Counted from the stretch's first letter, positions 31,323-40,572 are shown. The stretch: DNA of 64,000 bases from Azonexus sp. (GCA_030691385.1 JAUYEI010000128.1:1-64000); one strand, 5' to 3'. Numbers and translations: made by a program. The notes: generated by a model not told the origin, from the letters alone.

Positions 31323-33128
31323 TCAGCGGCTCGGGGTGATATTGAAGGGCTGGGCTTCATTCGGCTGAGCAAAGAAATTTTGCCCGGGAAGATGGTCGCG
31401 CAAGGCTGCGAAGTCACCTTCGAGGCTGGCGTCTTTGATGACGACGGGGCGCAGGAAAATGACAAGTTCGGATTTTTTGGCAGTGTTTTCTCGACGTGTC
31501 GCGATTTCGCCTGCTAGTGGAATTTGCCCAACCAATGGGATGCGACCGGTGTCGTAGCTGATCTTGTCCTCCATCAGGCCGCCAAGTACCGCTATGTCTC
31601 CACTGGAGACTCGCATGACTGACTCAATTTCCCTGGTGCGAATAACAGGAACGCGGTTTTCGATAGTGAGGCTTGGGTTTGGGTCTCTAACCGTTCCAGC
31701 TAGCGAAGTGATAGTGGGGCGGATGTTTAGTGTCACTACGTCACTGTCGCTAATCTGCGGCGTTACACCGACGACCAAACCAATTGACACCGTCTGAGGT
31801 GTAGTTGTGTAGGTGGTGACACTGGCGACATTTGCTGAGGTGGTGGTGTCGGCCTTGACGTTGAAATATACGTAGTTTTCAACAACTTTTAGGAGGGCGG
31901 TTTGATTGTTGAGAACCGACAGGCGTGGGCTAGACAGTACTTTGACCGTACCGAAAGATTGCAATAGATCTACTGCGGCAATCAGGTCAGCGGGCTTTGT
32001 TAGTACGAGATTTGCTGTCGAGGCAAAGCTAGTTGCGTTGCCCGGAGCTAACATCCTGAATTCTCTGTTGCCACTCAAGAATCGATTCCATTCGATGCCT
32101 TGTTTGTAGCCATCAGACAACTCAACTTCGACAATGGTAGCCTCAATCAAAACTTGTTTTTTCGCCGAGTGAACTACACGGTCGACAAACTCCTGGATCC
32201 GCTCATGCTGCCGCTGGGTGGCGCGCACGGTTATGACGCCGCTTTCAGCGTTCATGATGACCGATGCCGCTTCCCGGAAGGTGCTGCGGCGCTCAATGGA
32301 GGTGCCGGTCGCCTGGCTGGCCGAGTTCGGATTGGGGTTTGCCTGCAAGGCGTTGGCAATCGACTGGGCGGCACGCTGCCCGACTCCCTGAGGCAGGGCG
32401 GCGGTACCGGTGGCGGCTTGCGCAGTGGATCTTTCTATGACGGTTTCGCTCGATCCTTCCGGGAAAACCTTGTCGGTTTCGCGCAGGATGTCCTTGATGT
32501 TCTTTTCCAGCGAATCCCAGAACTGATTGCGGGAGGTGTTTTCAATGCGTGTGTTGGAAATGTTGCCACCGCCGCTCGTGGAGGGTGCGCTTGTGCTGCC
32601 CGTGCTCCCCGTGCTCCCGCCCGGGGTTCCGGTGGCGATCTGGGTGTTGGTCGAAACGGTGCCCGTGACGTTGCGCGCCATGTTCACGTAATCGACCTTG
32701 TAGTGCTTGAGGAAGGGCGAGTCGGGCATGACGGCGAGGTTGGGGCCATCCAGTTCGAAGCGCATGTCGACTTGCTTGGAAATCCGGGTCAGCAGTTGCG
32801 GCAAGGTCTGGTCGATGGCGTTCAGTGTGACCGTGCCGGTGATGCCGGGGTGTATGTCGACATTGACCTTGGCGTCGCGGGCCAGGGCAAAAAGCAGGTC
32901 GCGAACCGGAACATTATTGACGACGACGCTGTAGGTTTCGGCCTTGCGGGTGGTGCGCGGCTTGGGTAGGGCCAGTGTTTGCTGGACCGGGGCAGGAATG
33001 TTCGCGGCGGCTGATGGCGCCGTGCTTTCGGTATTGAGATGCCCCTTCAGCGGTTCGCGCGGGGTGGGTGCCGCACAGGCGGCCAGCAGGAAAGAGACGA
33101 GCGTTGTGCAGATGAAACCGATTTTCAT
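31323..33128 (-). CDS. mshL: Pilus secretin MshL
   Basis: This 601-residue outer-membrane secretin has a lipoprotein-type signal ending LLAACA and a secretin/TonB short N-terminal domain (VVVNNVPVRDLLFALARDAKVNVDIHPGITG). A low-complexity Gly/Ser/Thr segment follows (GSTGSTGSTSAPSTSGGG at about 195-212), then the C-terminal secretin barrel (VEVELSDGYKQGIEWNRF, VLSSPRLSVLNNQTALLKV, EIESVMRVSSGDIAVLGGLM). It forms the pilus exit pore. The 3' half (about 31.44-32.17 kb) is visibly AT-richer than the 5' half and neighbours, possibly from recombination with foreign DNA. Confidence 0.93.
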   Translation of the reverse strand: MKIGFICTTLVSFLLAACAAPTPREPLKGHLNTESTAPSAAANIPAPVQQTLALPKPRTTRKAETYSVVVNNVPVRDLLFALARDAKVNVDIHPGITGTVTLNAIDQTLPQLLTRISKQVDMRFELDGPNLAVMPDSPFLKHYKVDYVNMARNVTGTVSTNTQIATGTPGGSTGSTGSTSAPSTSGGGNISNTRIENTSRNQFWDSLEKNIKDILRETDKVFPEGSSETVIERSTAQAATGTAALPQGVGQRAAQSIANALQANPNPNSASQATGTSIERRSTFREAASVIMNAESGVITVRATQRQHERIQEFVDRVVHSAKKQVLIEATIVEVELSDGYKQGIEWNRFLSGNREFRMLAPGNATSFASTANLVLTKPADLIAAVDLLQSFGTVKVLSSPRLSVLNNQTALLKVVENYVYFNVKADTTTSANVASVTTYTTTPQTVSIGLVVGVTPQISDSDVVTLNIRPTITSLAGTVRDPNPSLTIENRVPVIRTREIESVMRVSSGDIAVLGGLMEDKISYDTGRIPLVGQIPLAGEIATRRENTAKKSELVIFLRPVVIKDASLEGDFAALRDHLPGQNFFAQPNEAQPFNITPSR

Positions 33129-33239
33129 CGGGTTTTGCCTTGTCTGAGCTAGATAGTCACGGTAACGGGTTACGGCGTATCGCTATGATGCTAGCACGTA
33201 AATTGTCATGGCAACACGGTTTGGCTCCTGCCTGGCAGG

Positions 33240-34622
33240 CTAGCGTAACTTGCTGACCTGCCTTGGGAAAGGCTGGGCTGCCTTGATTGATTCCGGCAGG
33301 GTCTGCATGGCTGCAACGGCCTCTTCACGGCTGTCGTAATCACCAAAAATAACGCCGACCCGATCTCGCCCGGAAAGGCTGGAGCGGTAGGCGCGAATCT
33401 GCGATGCGTCGAGTACGGCTGTCGCACGATTGAGAAAGCCTTCTATCTCCCCTGTCTGCGATGCGTCAGTGGCCAGTAGCTGGATGAAATAATGATTGTT
33501 TGGGGCATCCGCGATCCACTGGTCATACTGACTGAAATGCTGGCGAGTCAGAGGGGCGAAGCGGATTTTGTCCGGCGTGCTTGCGGGGGCTTGGGCGTCG
33601 GCGCGCAAGCTTAATGCTTGCAGGCGCTTGCCGGGTTGGGCGGCTTGCTGGGGTTGAGGCGCCAAGGGGGGCGGGGCGTTGCCGGGATCGGCCTCCAGGA
33701 AGGCATGAGGAGGCGAGCCTGCGATCAGTGCAGCGAGCAGGGCAACAACGCCGGCGCCGGTCACTCCCCAAAGCAGCGGTTTGGGGTTGAAGGGGGCTTG
33801 GGGTTTTAGCGGTGAAAATCGCGCATCCTGCGCCGCAATCTTGATTTCACTGCTGCCTACTTGATGGGTGCCGCTGGAATAGGCGGCAAGCAGCGCCTTG
33901 TCGGCAAGAATGTTGATGCGTCGCGACAAGCCTTCCGAGATTTTCGTAATCATTGTCACCGCTTCGGCGGTGAAAGGATTGGGCCCGTGGTACCCGGCGG
34001 CGCGCAGGCGAAATTCGATGTAGGCCGCGACGTCGTTCTGTTTGAGTGGCGCCAGGTTGAAATGTTGGGTAATTCGCTCACGGAGCTGGCGCATGTCAGT
34101 GGCGGCGAGGCGCTCATCCAGTTCAGGCTGGGCGAAGAGCGCGATCTGCAACAATTTCGCGGCTTTGGATTCGAGGTTGGAGAGCAGGCGGATTTCTTCG
34201 AGCGATTCGGCGGGCATCGCATGCGCTTCGTCGATCAGCAACACGACGCGCTTGCCCCCGGCGTAACGCTCGATCAGGGCATCCTGCAAGGCGCGGGTCA
34301 GCGAGTGCGTGGCCTTGCCCTCGACCGGAACGCCAAGTTCGTCGGCTATGGCGCCAAGTATTTCCTGTCGGGATAGCGACGGGTTGGCCAGGTAAAGTGT
34401 TTCGACGTTCTCGGGCAGACGTTCGAGCAGCATCCGGCAGAGCATGGTCTTGCCGCTGCCGACTTCGCCGGTGACCTTGACGATGCCTTCGTCCTGCGTG
34501 ATGGCATAGATCAGGGCGTCGAGCGTCGGCCCCCGGTTCGCCCCGGTAAAGAAAAAGTCGGTGTGCGGCGTAATCCGAAACGGTGGCTCGCGCAGGCCGA
34601 AGTGTTCGAGGTAAAGGCTCAT
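33240..34622 (-). CDS. mshM: MshM/ExeA-like AAA ATPase with C-terminal SPOR-like domain
   Basis: This 460-residue protein begins [25 protein letters not shown], the ExeA/MshM signature. An AAA domain follows with Walker A GEVGSGKTML and Walker B VVLLIDEAHAMP. A membrane helix is at about residues 285-303 (LLWGVTGAGVVALLAALIAG), then a Pro/Ala linker and a SPOR-like peptidoglycan-binding end (NHYFIQLLATDASQTGEIEGFL, GVIFGDYDSREEAVAAMQTLP). It probably helps the secretin cross the cell wall. It overlaps the regulator gene by ATGA and is 111 bp upstream of mshL. Confidence 0.88.
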   Translation of the reverse strand: MSLYLEHFGLREPPFRITPHTDFFFTGANRGPTLDALIYAITQDEGIVKVTGEVGSGKTMLCRMLLERLPENVETLYLANPSLSRQEILGAIADELGVPVEGKATHSLTRALQDALIERYAGGKRVVLLIDEAHAMPAESLEEIRLLSNLESKAAKLLQIALFAQPELDERLAATDMRQLRERITQHFNLAPLKQNDVAAYIEFRLRAAGYHGPNPFTAEAVTMITKISEGLSRRINILADKALLAAYSSGTHQVGSSEIKIAAQDARFSPLKPQAPFNPKPLLWGVTGAGVVALLAALIAGSPPHAFLEADPGNAPPPLAPQPQQAAQPGKRLQALSLRADAQAPASTPDKIRFAPLTRQHFSQYDQWIADAPNNHYFIQLLATDASQTGEIEGFLNRATAVLDASQIRAYRSSLSGRDRVGVIFGDYDSREEAVAAMQTLPESIKAAQPFPRQVSKLR

Positions 34623-36046
34623 CGGCGGGTCCAGCTTTCCATGCGGTTATAGAGTGTCGTACGGTTGATGCCCAGGCGGCGGGCGGCTTCGCTCATGTTG
34701 CCGCCACTCAGTTCGATGGCGGCCTCGATGTAGCCGCGCTGCCAGAGTTCGAGGGTCGCATCGAGGTTGAGCCGGGAGGCTTTTTCGAGATGCCGACTGG
34801 CCGCCAGTTTGGCGTCTTTGAGATCATCGGCGGCGAGTCCGGCTGCACTGGCCGCTGGCTCGATACTGTCAAAGTGGTCGAGCTCGGCGCGCAACTGGTC
34901 GGTGGTTACACCCTGGCCGGGGTAGCGGGCACTCAGGCGGATGACGATATTGCGCAGTTCTCGCACGTTGCCCGGAAAGCCATAATCCAGCCAGAGCGAC
35001 TGGGCGGGCGGGGTGAGCAGGAAGGGATCGGCGTGAACGCTGGTAGCGCAGCTTTTGCGGAAGTGTTCGAGAAGCAGCAGGCGATCCAGGCCGGTTTCGC
35101 GTAGCGGCGGCACCGCTACGGTAAACACGGAAAGTCGGTGAAAAAGGTCAGCCCGGAAGCGCCCGGCCCGCATTTCCTGACGCAGGTCGCGATTGGTCGC
35201 GGCGACGATACGTGCTGTGGAAACCCGGGTTTGCGTTTCGCCAACGCGCTGGTATTCGCCATTTTCGAGAACGCGCAGGAGTTTTGGTTGCAAATCGAGC
35301 GGCAATTCACCAATTTCATCAAGGAACAGCGTCCCGCTATCGGCGTCTTCAAAGTAGCCCGATTTGGCACGGGTGGCGCCGGTAAAGGCCCCTTTGGCGT
35401 AGCCAAAAAGAGTGGGTTCAAGCAGCGTCGGCGAAATGGCTGCACAGTTCAAGGCAAGAAAAGGCTTGTCGTGGCGCTCGGTCAGGCGGTGCAGATAGTG
35501 GCTGGCGACGATGTCCTTGCCGCTGCCCGACTCTCCTTCGATCAATACCGGGTAGGCCAGATTGGCGTATTGGCCGAGTTGCAGGCGAAGGCGCTGCATG
35601 GGCAGGCTTTCACCGATCAGCCCACCCGCCTGAGCGGTCCGGGGCTCGTTGCCAAAACGCAGCGCCTGACGAAAAAGTTCAGTCAGTCGGCTCGGATCGC
35701 ATGGTTTGGCTACGAAGTCGACGGCACCCAGGGTGCGCGCATGGCGGGCATTGCCCTCGTCGCTCTGGCCGGAAAGGACAATGATCTTCATGTCCGGCGA
35801 CAGGGCCAGCAGGTCGCCGATCAGGGCAAATCCCTCGTCCGGCCGGTGCGGGAGGGGCGGAAGGCCGAGGTCGACCAGGGCCAGTTGAGGCGGTTGCCTG
35901 AGTTGCCGGAGCAGGGTCAGGGCATGCCCTCTGGATTGACTGGTGAGAACGTCATATTCCTGCGCGAAAGCGAAACTGAGCGATTCGCTGATGAGCAAAT
36001 CATCATCGACAATCAACAAGAGTGGCTTGGCTGATGGCAAGAGCAC
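34619..36046 (-). CDS. NtrC-family sigma54-dependent response regulator (PilR/PrsR-like)
   Basis: This 475-residue protein has a receiver domain ([16 protein letters not shown], phosphorylatable Asp in [26 protein letters not shown]), an AAA+ sigma54-activation domain ([17 protein letters not shown] contact loop, [14 protein letters not shown]) and a Fis-type helix-turn-helix ([19 protein letters not shown]). It starts with GTG at 36046 and heads the pilus operon, overlapping mshM by 4 bp. With the orphan kinase at 18.6 kb and the sigma54-type pilin promoter, it is the likely activator of pilin transcription. The pairing is inferred. Confidence 0.9.
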   Translation of the reverse strand: MLLPSAKPLLLIVDDDLLISESLSFAFAQEYDVLTSQSRGHALTLLRQLRQPPQLALVDLGLPPLPHRPDEGFALIGDLLALSPDMKIIVLSGQSDEGNARHARTLGAVDFVAKPCDPSRLTELFRQALRFGNEPRTAQAGGLIGESLPMQRLRLQLGQYANLAYPVLIEGESGSGKDIVASHYLHRLTERHDKPFLALNCAAISPTLLEPTLFGYAKGAFTGATRAKSGYFEDADSGTLFLDEIGELPLDLQPKLLRVLENGEYQRVGETQTRVSTARIVAATNRDLRQEMRAGRFRADLFHRLSVFTVAVPPLRETGLDRLLLLEHFRKSCATSVHADPFLLTPPAQSLWLDYGFPGNVRELRNIVIRLSARYPGQGVTTDQLRAELDHFDSIEPAASAAGLAADDLKDAKLAASRHLEKASRLNLDATLELWQRGYIEAAIELSGGNMSEAARRLGINRTTLYNRMESWTRR

Positions 36047-36145
36047 AACATTCCATATGAAATTTTACTGATTATAGCCTCGTCGTTTCCCGGTGATGGT
36101 GAGGCTTTCTGCTAAAATCGCCCGACTTTTTCCAGGGAATACGCT

Positions 36146-36958
36146 TTGTCTGACGACATCCTTGTCGATATCGAAGACCTCCATTTTGCCTATGATGGCC
36201 AGCCGGTGCTGCAGGGAATCAACATGAAGATTCCGCGCGGCAAGGTGGTGGCCATCATGGGTGGTTCCGGTTGTGGCAAAACGACGCTGCTGCGCTGCAT
36301 CGGCGGCCAGTTGCGGCCGACCGGGGGGCGCGTTCGCCTGGAAAAACATCAGGTGTGCGGAATGTCGGAGGCGGAGTTGTATCGTTTGCGCCGCCGGATG
36401 GGCATGCTCTTTCAGTTTGGTGCCTTGTTTACCGACATGACCGTATTCGAGAATGTTGCTTTTCCAATGCGCGAACATACCGACATGTCGGATGAGATGA
36501 TCCGCGATCTGGTGCTCATGAAGCTCGAGGCGGTCGGATTGCGCGGTGCTCACAAGTTGATGCCGGGCGCATTGTCCGGCGGCATGGCCCGGCGGGTGGC
36601 GCTGGCCCGTGCCTTGGCGCTTGACCCGATGCTGGTGATGTACGACGAGCCATTTACCGGGCTCGACCCGATTGCGCTGGGCGTTATCGGTCAGCTGATT
36701 CGCAAGTTGAACGATGCCTTGGGGGCGACGTCGATCATGGTGACCCACGATATTCAGGAGTCCCTGCTTATCGTGGACTACATTTATTTCATGAATGGCG
36801 GGCGGGTGGTTGCCGAAGGCACGCCGGATCAGATTCGCGCCTCGACCGATCCCTTTGTTCATCAATTTGTTCATGCTGCGCCGGACGGCCCGGTCCATTT
36901 TGATTATCCCGCGCTGTCGGTGCGCGACGAATTTCTGGGCGTGACTGCGCATGTTTGA
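36146..36958 (+). CDS. mlaF: Phospholipid ABC transporter ATP-binding protein MlaF
   Basis: This 270-residue ABC ATPase has Walker A GGSGCGKTTLLRC, Q-loop FQFGALFTDMTV, signature LSGGMARRVALARAL, Walker B LVMYDEPFTGLD and the switch His in MVTHDIQ. The start is TTG at 36146 after AGGGA. It powers the Mla system that moves phospholipids between outer and inner membranes. It heads a six-gene mla cluster, overlaps mlaE by 8 bp, and diverges from the pilus regulator. Confidence 0.94.
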   Translation: MSDDILVDIEDLHFAYDGQPVLQGINMKIPRGKVVAIMGGSGCGKTTLLRCIGGQLRPTGGRVRLEKHQVCGMSEAELYRLRRRMGMLFQFGALFTDMTVFENVAFPMREHTDMSDEMIRDLVLMKLEAVGLRGAHKLMPGALSGGMARRVALARALALDPMLVMYDEPFTGLDPIALGVIGQLIRKLNDALGATSIMVTHDIQESLLIVDYIYFMNGGRVVAEGTPDQIRASTDPFVHQFVHAAPDGPVHFDYPALSVRDEFLGVTAHV

Positions 36959-37742
36959 CCCGGTTTCCATTATTCGCCGGCTGGGCCACGCGACGGTTGA
37001 CCGCATTTGGCGGCTCGGTTTCGCTGCTCGATTCCTGTGGGCCGTGCTGATGCATTCGGGGTCTTCCTTCCGTCGCCTGCCACTGACCCTGCGCGAAATT
37101 TATTTCAGCGGTGTGCTGTCGCTGCTGATCATCATGGTTTCCGGGCTGTTTGTTGGCCTGGTGCTCGGTCTTCAGGGCTACGAAATCCTGCAGCGGTTCG
37201 GCTCTACGGAAGCGCTGGGGACACTGGTTGCCCTTTCGCTAACCCGCGAATTGGGGCCGGTTCTGGCGGCCATTTTTTTTGCTTCGCGGGCGGGCTCCTC
37301 GGTGACGGCTGAAATTGGCCTGATGAAGGCAACCGAGCAACTGAAGGCGATGGACATGATGGCCGTCAATCCCATAGCCCGTGTTGTGGCGCCGCGTTTC
37401 TGGGGCGGTGTCATCTCGATGCCCTTTCTGGCGGCGATCTTTTCCGCCATGGGTGTTCTTGGCGGATGGTTGATCGGTGTCGTGGGCATCGGTGTCGATG
37501 ACGGCTCCTACTGGTCGCAAATGCAGGCCAGCGTCGATTTTCGCTATGACATCTGGAATGGCGTGGTGAAAAGTTTTGTCTTCGGGATCGCCGTTTCCCT
37601 GATTGCCGTTTTTGAAGGTTATGACTCGGTACCGACGGCCGAGGGTGTCTCGCGTGCCATTACGCGTACCGTGGTGACTTCAGTGCTGACCGTTCTGGCG
37701 CTGGATTTTGTCCTAACCTCGTTCATGTTCCGGGGAGCTTGA
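36951..37742 (+). CDS. mlaE: Phospholipid ABC transporter permease MlaE
   Basis: This 263-residue MlaE/YrbE permease has about five membrane helices. The family segment GYEILQRFGSTEALGTLVALSLTRELGPVLAAIFFASRAGSSVTAEIGLMKATEQLKAMDMMAVNP region is complete. It is the inner-membrane core of the Mla complex with MlaF, MlaD and MlaB. It overlaps mlaF by 8 bp, and its stop shares bases with the mlaD start. Confidence 0.95.
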   Translation: MFDPVSIIRRLGHATVDRIWRLGFAARFLWAVLMHSGSSFRRLPLTLREIYFSGVLSLLIIMVSGLFVGLVLGLQGYEILQRFGSTEALGTLVALSLTRELGPVLAAIFFASRAGSSVTAEIGLMKATEQLKAMDMMAVNPIARVVAPRFWGGVISMPFLAAIFSAMGVLGGWLIGVVGIGVDDGSYWSQMQASVDFRYDIWNGVVKSFVFGIAVSLIAVFEGYDSVPTAEGVSRAITRTVVTSVLTVLALDFVLTSFMFRGA

Positions 37743-38212
37743 TGAATCGTACTGTTCTCGACCTGTGGGTCGGTTTTTTCGTGGCAATCGGCTTGGCCGC
37801 CCTGCTCTTCCTGTCGCTCAAGGTGGGGAACCTCTCGTCGTCAAATTTGTCAGAATCATACGTTTTGAAGGCCAGGTTTGATAATATTGGCGGCCTGAAG
37901 GTGCGTGGTCCGGTCAAGAGCGCCGGGGTGGTGGTCGGGCGGATCGTCGATATCCAGTTCGATTCGGCGACCTACGAAGCGGTGGTCAGCATGACCATCG
38001 ATGGCCGTTACCACTTCCCGAAAGACACCTTTGCATCGATCAATACGGCGGGTCTGCTCGGCGAGCAGTACGTCGGCTTTGATGCCGGCGGCAATGAAAA
38101 GATGTTGTTGGCCGGTGATACGATTGCCAAGACGCAATCAGCAGTTGTTCTCGAAAAATTGATCAGCCAGTTTTTATTCAGCAATGCAGCGGACGGGCAG
38201 GACAAGAAATGA
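37742..38212 (+). CDS. mlaD: Phospholipid transport MCE-domain protein MlaD
   Basis: This 156-residue protein starts at the ATG at 37742 (the track used the TTG one codon earlier). It has an N-terminal membrane anchor (LDLWVGFFVAIGLAALLFLSLKVG) and one MCE domain (VLKARFDNIGGLKVRGPVKSAGVVVGRIVDI). It forms the periplasmic hexameric ring of the Mla importer that receives lipid from MlaC. It overlaps the next gene by 4 bp. Confidence 0.94.
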   Translation: MNRTVLDLWVGFFVAIGLAALLFLSLKVGNLSSSNLSESYVLKARFDNIGGLKVRGPVKSAGVVVGRIVDIQFDSATYEAVVSMTIDGRYHFPKDTFASINTAGLLGEQYVGFDAGGNEKMLLAGDTIAKTQSAVVLEKLISQFLFSNAADGQDKK

Positions 38213-38934
38213 CGGACTATTTTTGCGCATCGGCAGTGCGTCGGGCTCAACGCCGGGTTGTTGGCGCGTTGGCTCTCGCCTTTGCCTGCTCCGGTGCGGT
38301 AGCTGACGGAAATCCCAACGATCCCTACGAGGCGTTCAATCGGCCGATGTTCGCGGTCAATGAAGCCATCGACAAATATGCCGCCAAGCCGGTTGCCCAG
38401 GTCTATGACAACGCTGTTCCGTTGCCGGTCAAGGCCAGCGTCGGTAACTTCTTCGGCAATGCCGGCGATCTGTGGATTGGTGTCAATAGCGCCCTGCAGG
38501 GCAAGTTTGGTGATGCCGGTATCGATATTGGCCGCCTTTTGATCAATTCGACGGTCGGCATCTTCGGTCTTTTCGATGTTGCCAGCGAACTGGGCCTCGA
38601 GCGGCACGACGAAGATTTCGGCCAGACGCTGGCGGTCTGGGGTGTGGGCGGTGGCGGCTACCTGTTCTGGCCGGTGATCGGCCCGCGCAATGTGCGCGAT
38701 ACGGTCGGTTTTGCGGTTGGCACCTATGCCGACCCGGTGATGTATGTGCGTCCGGTCTCGGTGCGCAACAGCATGGCAGCGTTGCGTTTTGTCGACATCC
38801 GCGCCAGTTTGTTGCCTTCCGACAGGGTGGTGGAAGAGGCTGCGCTGGATAAATATGCTTATATTCGCGACGCTTATCTGCAACGTCGTCGTAGCCAGAT
38901 TTTCGATGGCCGCCCGCCGCGGCTGGATGATTGA
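38209..38934 (+). CDS. mlaA: Outer-membrane phospholipid-removal protein MlaA (VacJ)
   Basis: This 241-residue VacJ-family protein has an export signal with a weak lipobox (ALAFACSG), then NDPYEAFNRPMFAVNEAIDKY, GNFFGNAGDLWIGVNSALQGK, INSTVGIFGLFDVASELGL and FGQTLAVWGVGGGGYLFWPVIGP, all family hallmarks. It removes mislocalised phospholipid from the outer leaflet and hands it to MlaC. In E. coli this gene lies elsewhere; here it is placed between mlaD and mlaC. Confidence 0.93.
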   Translation: MTDYFCASAVRRAQRRVVGALALAFACSGAVADGNPNDPYEAFNRPMFAVNEAIDKYAAKPVAQVYDNAVPLPVKASVGNFFGNAGDLWIGVNSALQGKFGDAGIDIGRLLINSTVGIFGLFDVASELGLERHDEDFGQTLAVWGVGGGGYLFWPVIGPRNVRDTVGFAVGTYADPVMYVRPVSVRNSMAALRFVDIRASLLPSDRVVEEAALDKYAYIRDAYLQRRRSQIFDGRPPRLDD

Positions 38935-38949
38935 TTACTCACTGAAAAG

Positions 38950-39564
38950 ATGATGAAAAAGTTATTTGCCTTGTTATTTGCCGGATTCGTTGTCAGCGCT
39001 GCTTATGCCCAGGAGGCGCCGGATGTGCTGGTGCAGCGTGTCACCGACGATGTACTGGAGATTATTCGCAAGGACAGGGATATTCAGAACGGCGATACGC
39101 ACAAGGTCATTGAGCTGGTCGACAAGAAGGTGCTGCCGCATTTCAATTTCTCGCACATGACTGCACTGGCGCTCGGCAAGGATTGGCGCAAGGCCAGTCC
39201 ACAGCAGCAGCAGCAGTTGACAGCCGAGTTCAAGACGCTGCTCGTGCGCACTTACGCCAACGCCTTGACTGGCTACAGGAATCAAAAAGTGGTCTACAAG
39301 CCGCTTAAAATGGCGCCGACCGATTCCGACGTCTTGGTCCGGACCGAGGTGCTGCAGCCCGGCAGCAAGCCGGTTCAGCTTGATTACAGCCTGGAGAAGC
39401 TGGAGTCGGGCTGGAAGGTCTATGACGTGGTGGTGGCCGGTATCAGCCTGGTGACCAACTATCGTGACCAGTTCGGCCAGGAGGTGCGCAACGGCGGCAT
39501 TGATGGCCTGATCGCTTCTATTGCAGCCAAGAACAAGTCTCTGGAAGCCAATTCGAAGAAATGA
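38950..39564 (+). CDS. mlaC: Periplasmic phospholipid-binding protein MlaC
   Basis: This 204-residue protein has a Sec signal (MMKKLFALLFAGFVVSAAYAQEA) and the MlaC/Tgt2 domain (DKKVLPHFNFSHMTALALGKDWRKASPQQQQQLTAEFKTLLVRTY, SLEKLESGWKVYDVVVAGISLVTNYRDQF). It shuttles phospholipid across the periplasm between MlaA and MlaD. Two adjacent ATGs (38950, 38953) can start it. It overlaps mlaB by 4 bp. Confidence 0.94.
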   Translation: MMKKLFALLFAGFVVSAAYAQEAPDVLVQRVTDDVLEIIRKDRDIQNGDTHKVIELVDKKVLPHFNFSHMTALALGKDWRKASPQQQQQLTAEFKTLLVRTYANALTGYRNQKVVYKPLKMAPTDSDVLVRTEVLQPGSKPVQLDYSLEKLESGWKVYDVVVAGISLVTNYRDQFGQEVRNGGIDGLIASIAAKNKSLEANSKK

Positions 39565-39842
39565 TCGAACGAGAAATGGGGCGCCTTGTTGTCAAGGTGC
39601 CGTTGGTGATGGCGAATGCGCGCGGCCTGCTCGAAGCAGGCCGTTCTGCTTTGCAGCCAGGTGAGCAGATATTTGATTTTTCCGAAGTGACCGAGGCCGA
39701 CTCGTCGGCGCTCGCCGTGATGCTCGGCTGGTTGCGCGCCGCAGCACTCTCACGGTCAACCGTAAAATTTGCCCAAATTCCAAATGGCGTCGTTGCACTG
39801 GCCGAACTGTACGGCGTGACCGACCTGCTGCCCCTCGCCTGA
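39561..39842 (+). CDS. mlaB: STAS-domain protein MlaB
   Basis: This 93-residue STAS-domain protein has the FSEVTEADSSALAVMLGWLRAA core and the C-terminal VVALAELYGVTDLLPLA, as in MlaB, the cytoplasmic accessory of MlaF. The strand between these (SRSTVKFAQIPNG) is encoded by a copy of the 42-bp dispersed repeat, yet the protein keeps the normal family length. It ends 10 bp before the next ABC ATPase gene. Confidence 0.88.
   Translation: MIEREMGRLVVKVPLVMANARGLLEAGRSALQPGEQIFDFSEVTEADSSALAVMLGWLRAAALSRSTVKFAQIPNGVVALAELYGVTDLLPLA
39746..39787 (+). repeat. Dispersed 42-bp repeat inside mlaB
   Basis: ACTCTCACGGTCAACCGTAA then AATTTGCCCAAATTCCAAATGG lies in sense orientation within a conserved STAS strand. 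It is a near-consensus copy. Confidence 0.88.
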
Positions 39843-39852
39843 GGGGCCTTCC

Positions 39853-40572
39853 ATGATTCCTGCTGTTTCCATCGTTGACGTCGTCAAGCATTTCGGCTCG
39901 CTGCAAGCGCTGGCCGGGGTGTCGCTCGAGATCGGGCAGGGCGAGTTCTTCGGCCTGCTCGGTCCGAATGGCGCCGGCAAAACGACGCTGATTTCCTCGC
40001 TGGCCGGGCTGATCCGTCCGGACTCCGGGACGATCAAAGTGATGGGCCATGACGTTATCAGTGGCTTTCGCGAGGCGCGTCGCTTGCTCGGCGTCGTGCC
40101 CCAGGAGCTGGTCTTCGACCCCTTCTTCAATGTCCGCGAAACGCTGCGCATCCAGTCCGGCTATTTCGGTATCCGCAAGAACGATGACTGGATCGACGAA
40201 ATCCTGGAACACCTCGATCTGACGAGCAAGGCCAATGTCAATATGCGCCGGCTGTCCGGCGGTATGAAGCGGCGCGTGCTGGTGGCGCAGGCTTTGGTGC
40301 ACAAGCCGCCGGTCATTGTTCTCGACGAGCCCACGGCCGGTGTTGATGTCGAATTACGCCAGGGGCTGTGGCAGTTCATTCGTCGCCTCAATGGCGAAGG
40401 CCATACGATCATTCTGACGACGCATTACCTTGAAGAGGCCGAGGCCCTGTGCAACCGCATCGCGCTCATGAAGCAGGGGCGGGTGATTGCGCTGGACACC
40501 ACGGCCAACCTCATGGCGGCGTATCCGGGCGCCTCGCTGGAAGAGGTTTTTGTGCGGACCATGCAGCAATGA
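39853..40572 (+). CDS. ABC-2 type transporter ATP-binding protein (YadG-like)
   Basis: This 239-residue ABC ATPase has Walker A GPNGAGKTTLISSLAG, signature RRLSGGMKRRVLVAQAL, Walker B VIVLDEPTAGVD and the switch His in LTTHYLEEAE. It is paired with the ABC-2 permease encoded next (4-bp overlap). The pair matches YadG/YadH-type exporters, whose substrate is not known. It is located between mlaB and ibaG-murA, as in many betaproteobacteria. Confidence 0.9.
   Translation: MIPAVSIVDVVKHFGSLQALAGVSLEIGQGEFFGLLGPNGAGKTTLISSLAGLIRPDSGTIKVMGHDVISGFREARRLLGVVPQELVFDPFFNVRETLRIQSGYFGIRKNDDWIDEILEHLDLTSKANVNMRRLSGGMKRRVLVAQALVHKPPVIVLDEPTAGVDVELRQGLWQFIRRLNGEGHTIILTTHYLEEAEALCNRIALMKQGRVIALDTTANLMAAYPGASLEEVFVRTMQQ

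Noticed and set aside
36985-37015. GACGGTTGACCGCATTTGG at the start of mlaE as a repeat copy
   Set aside because: The match is limited to about ten bases, with no CCACGG flank in the right orientation and no right-hand block.
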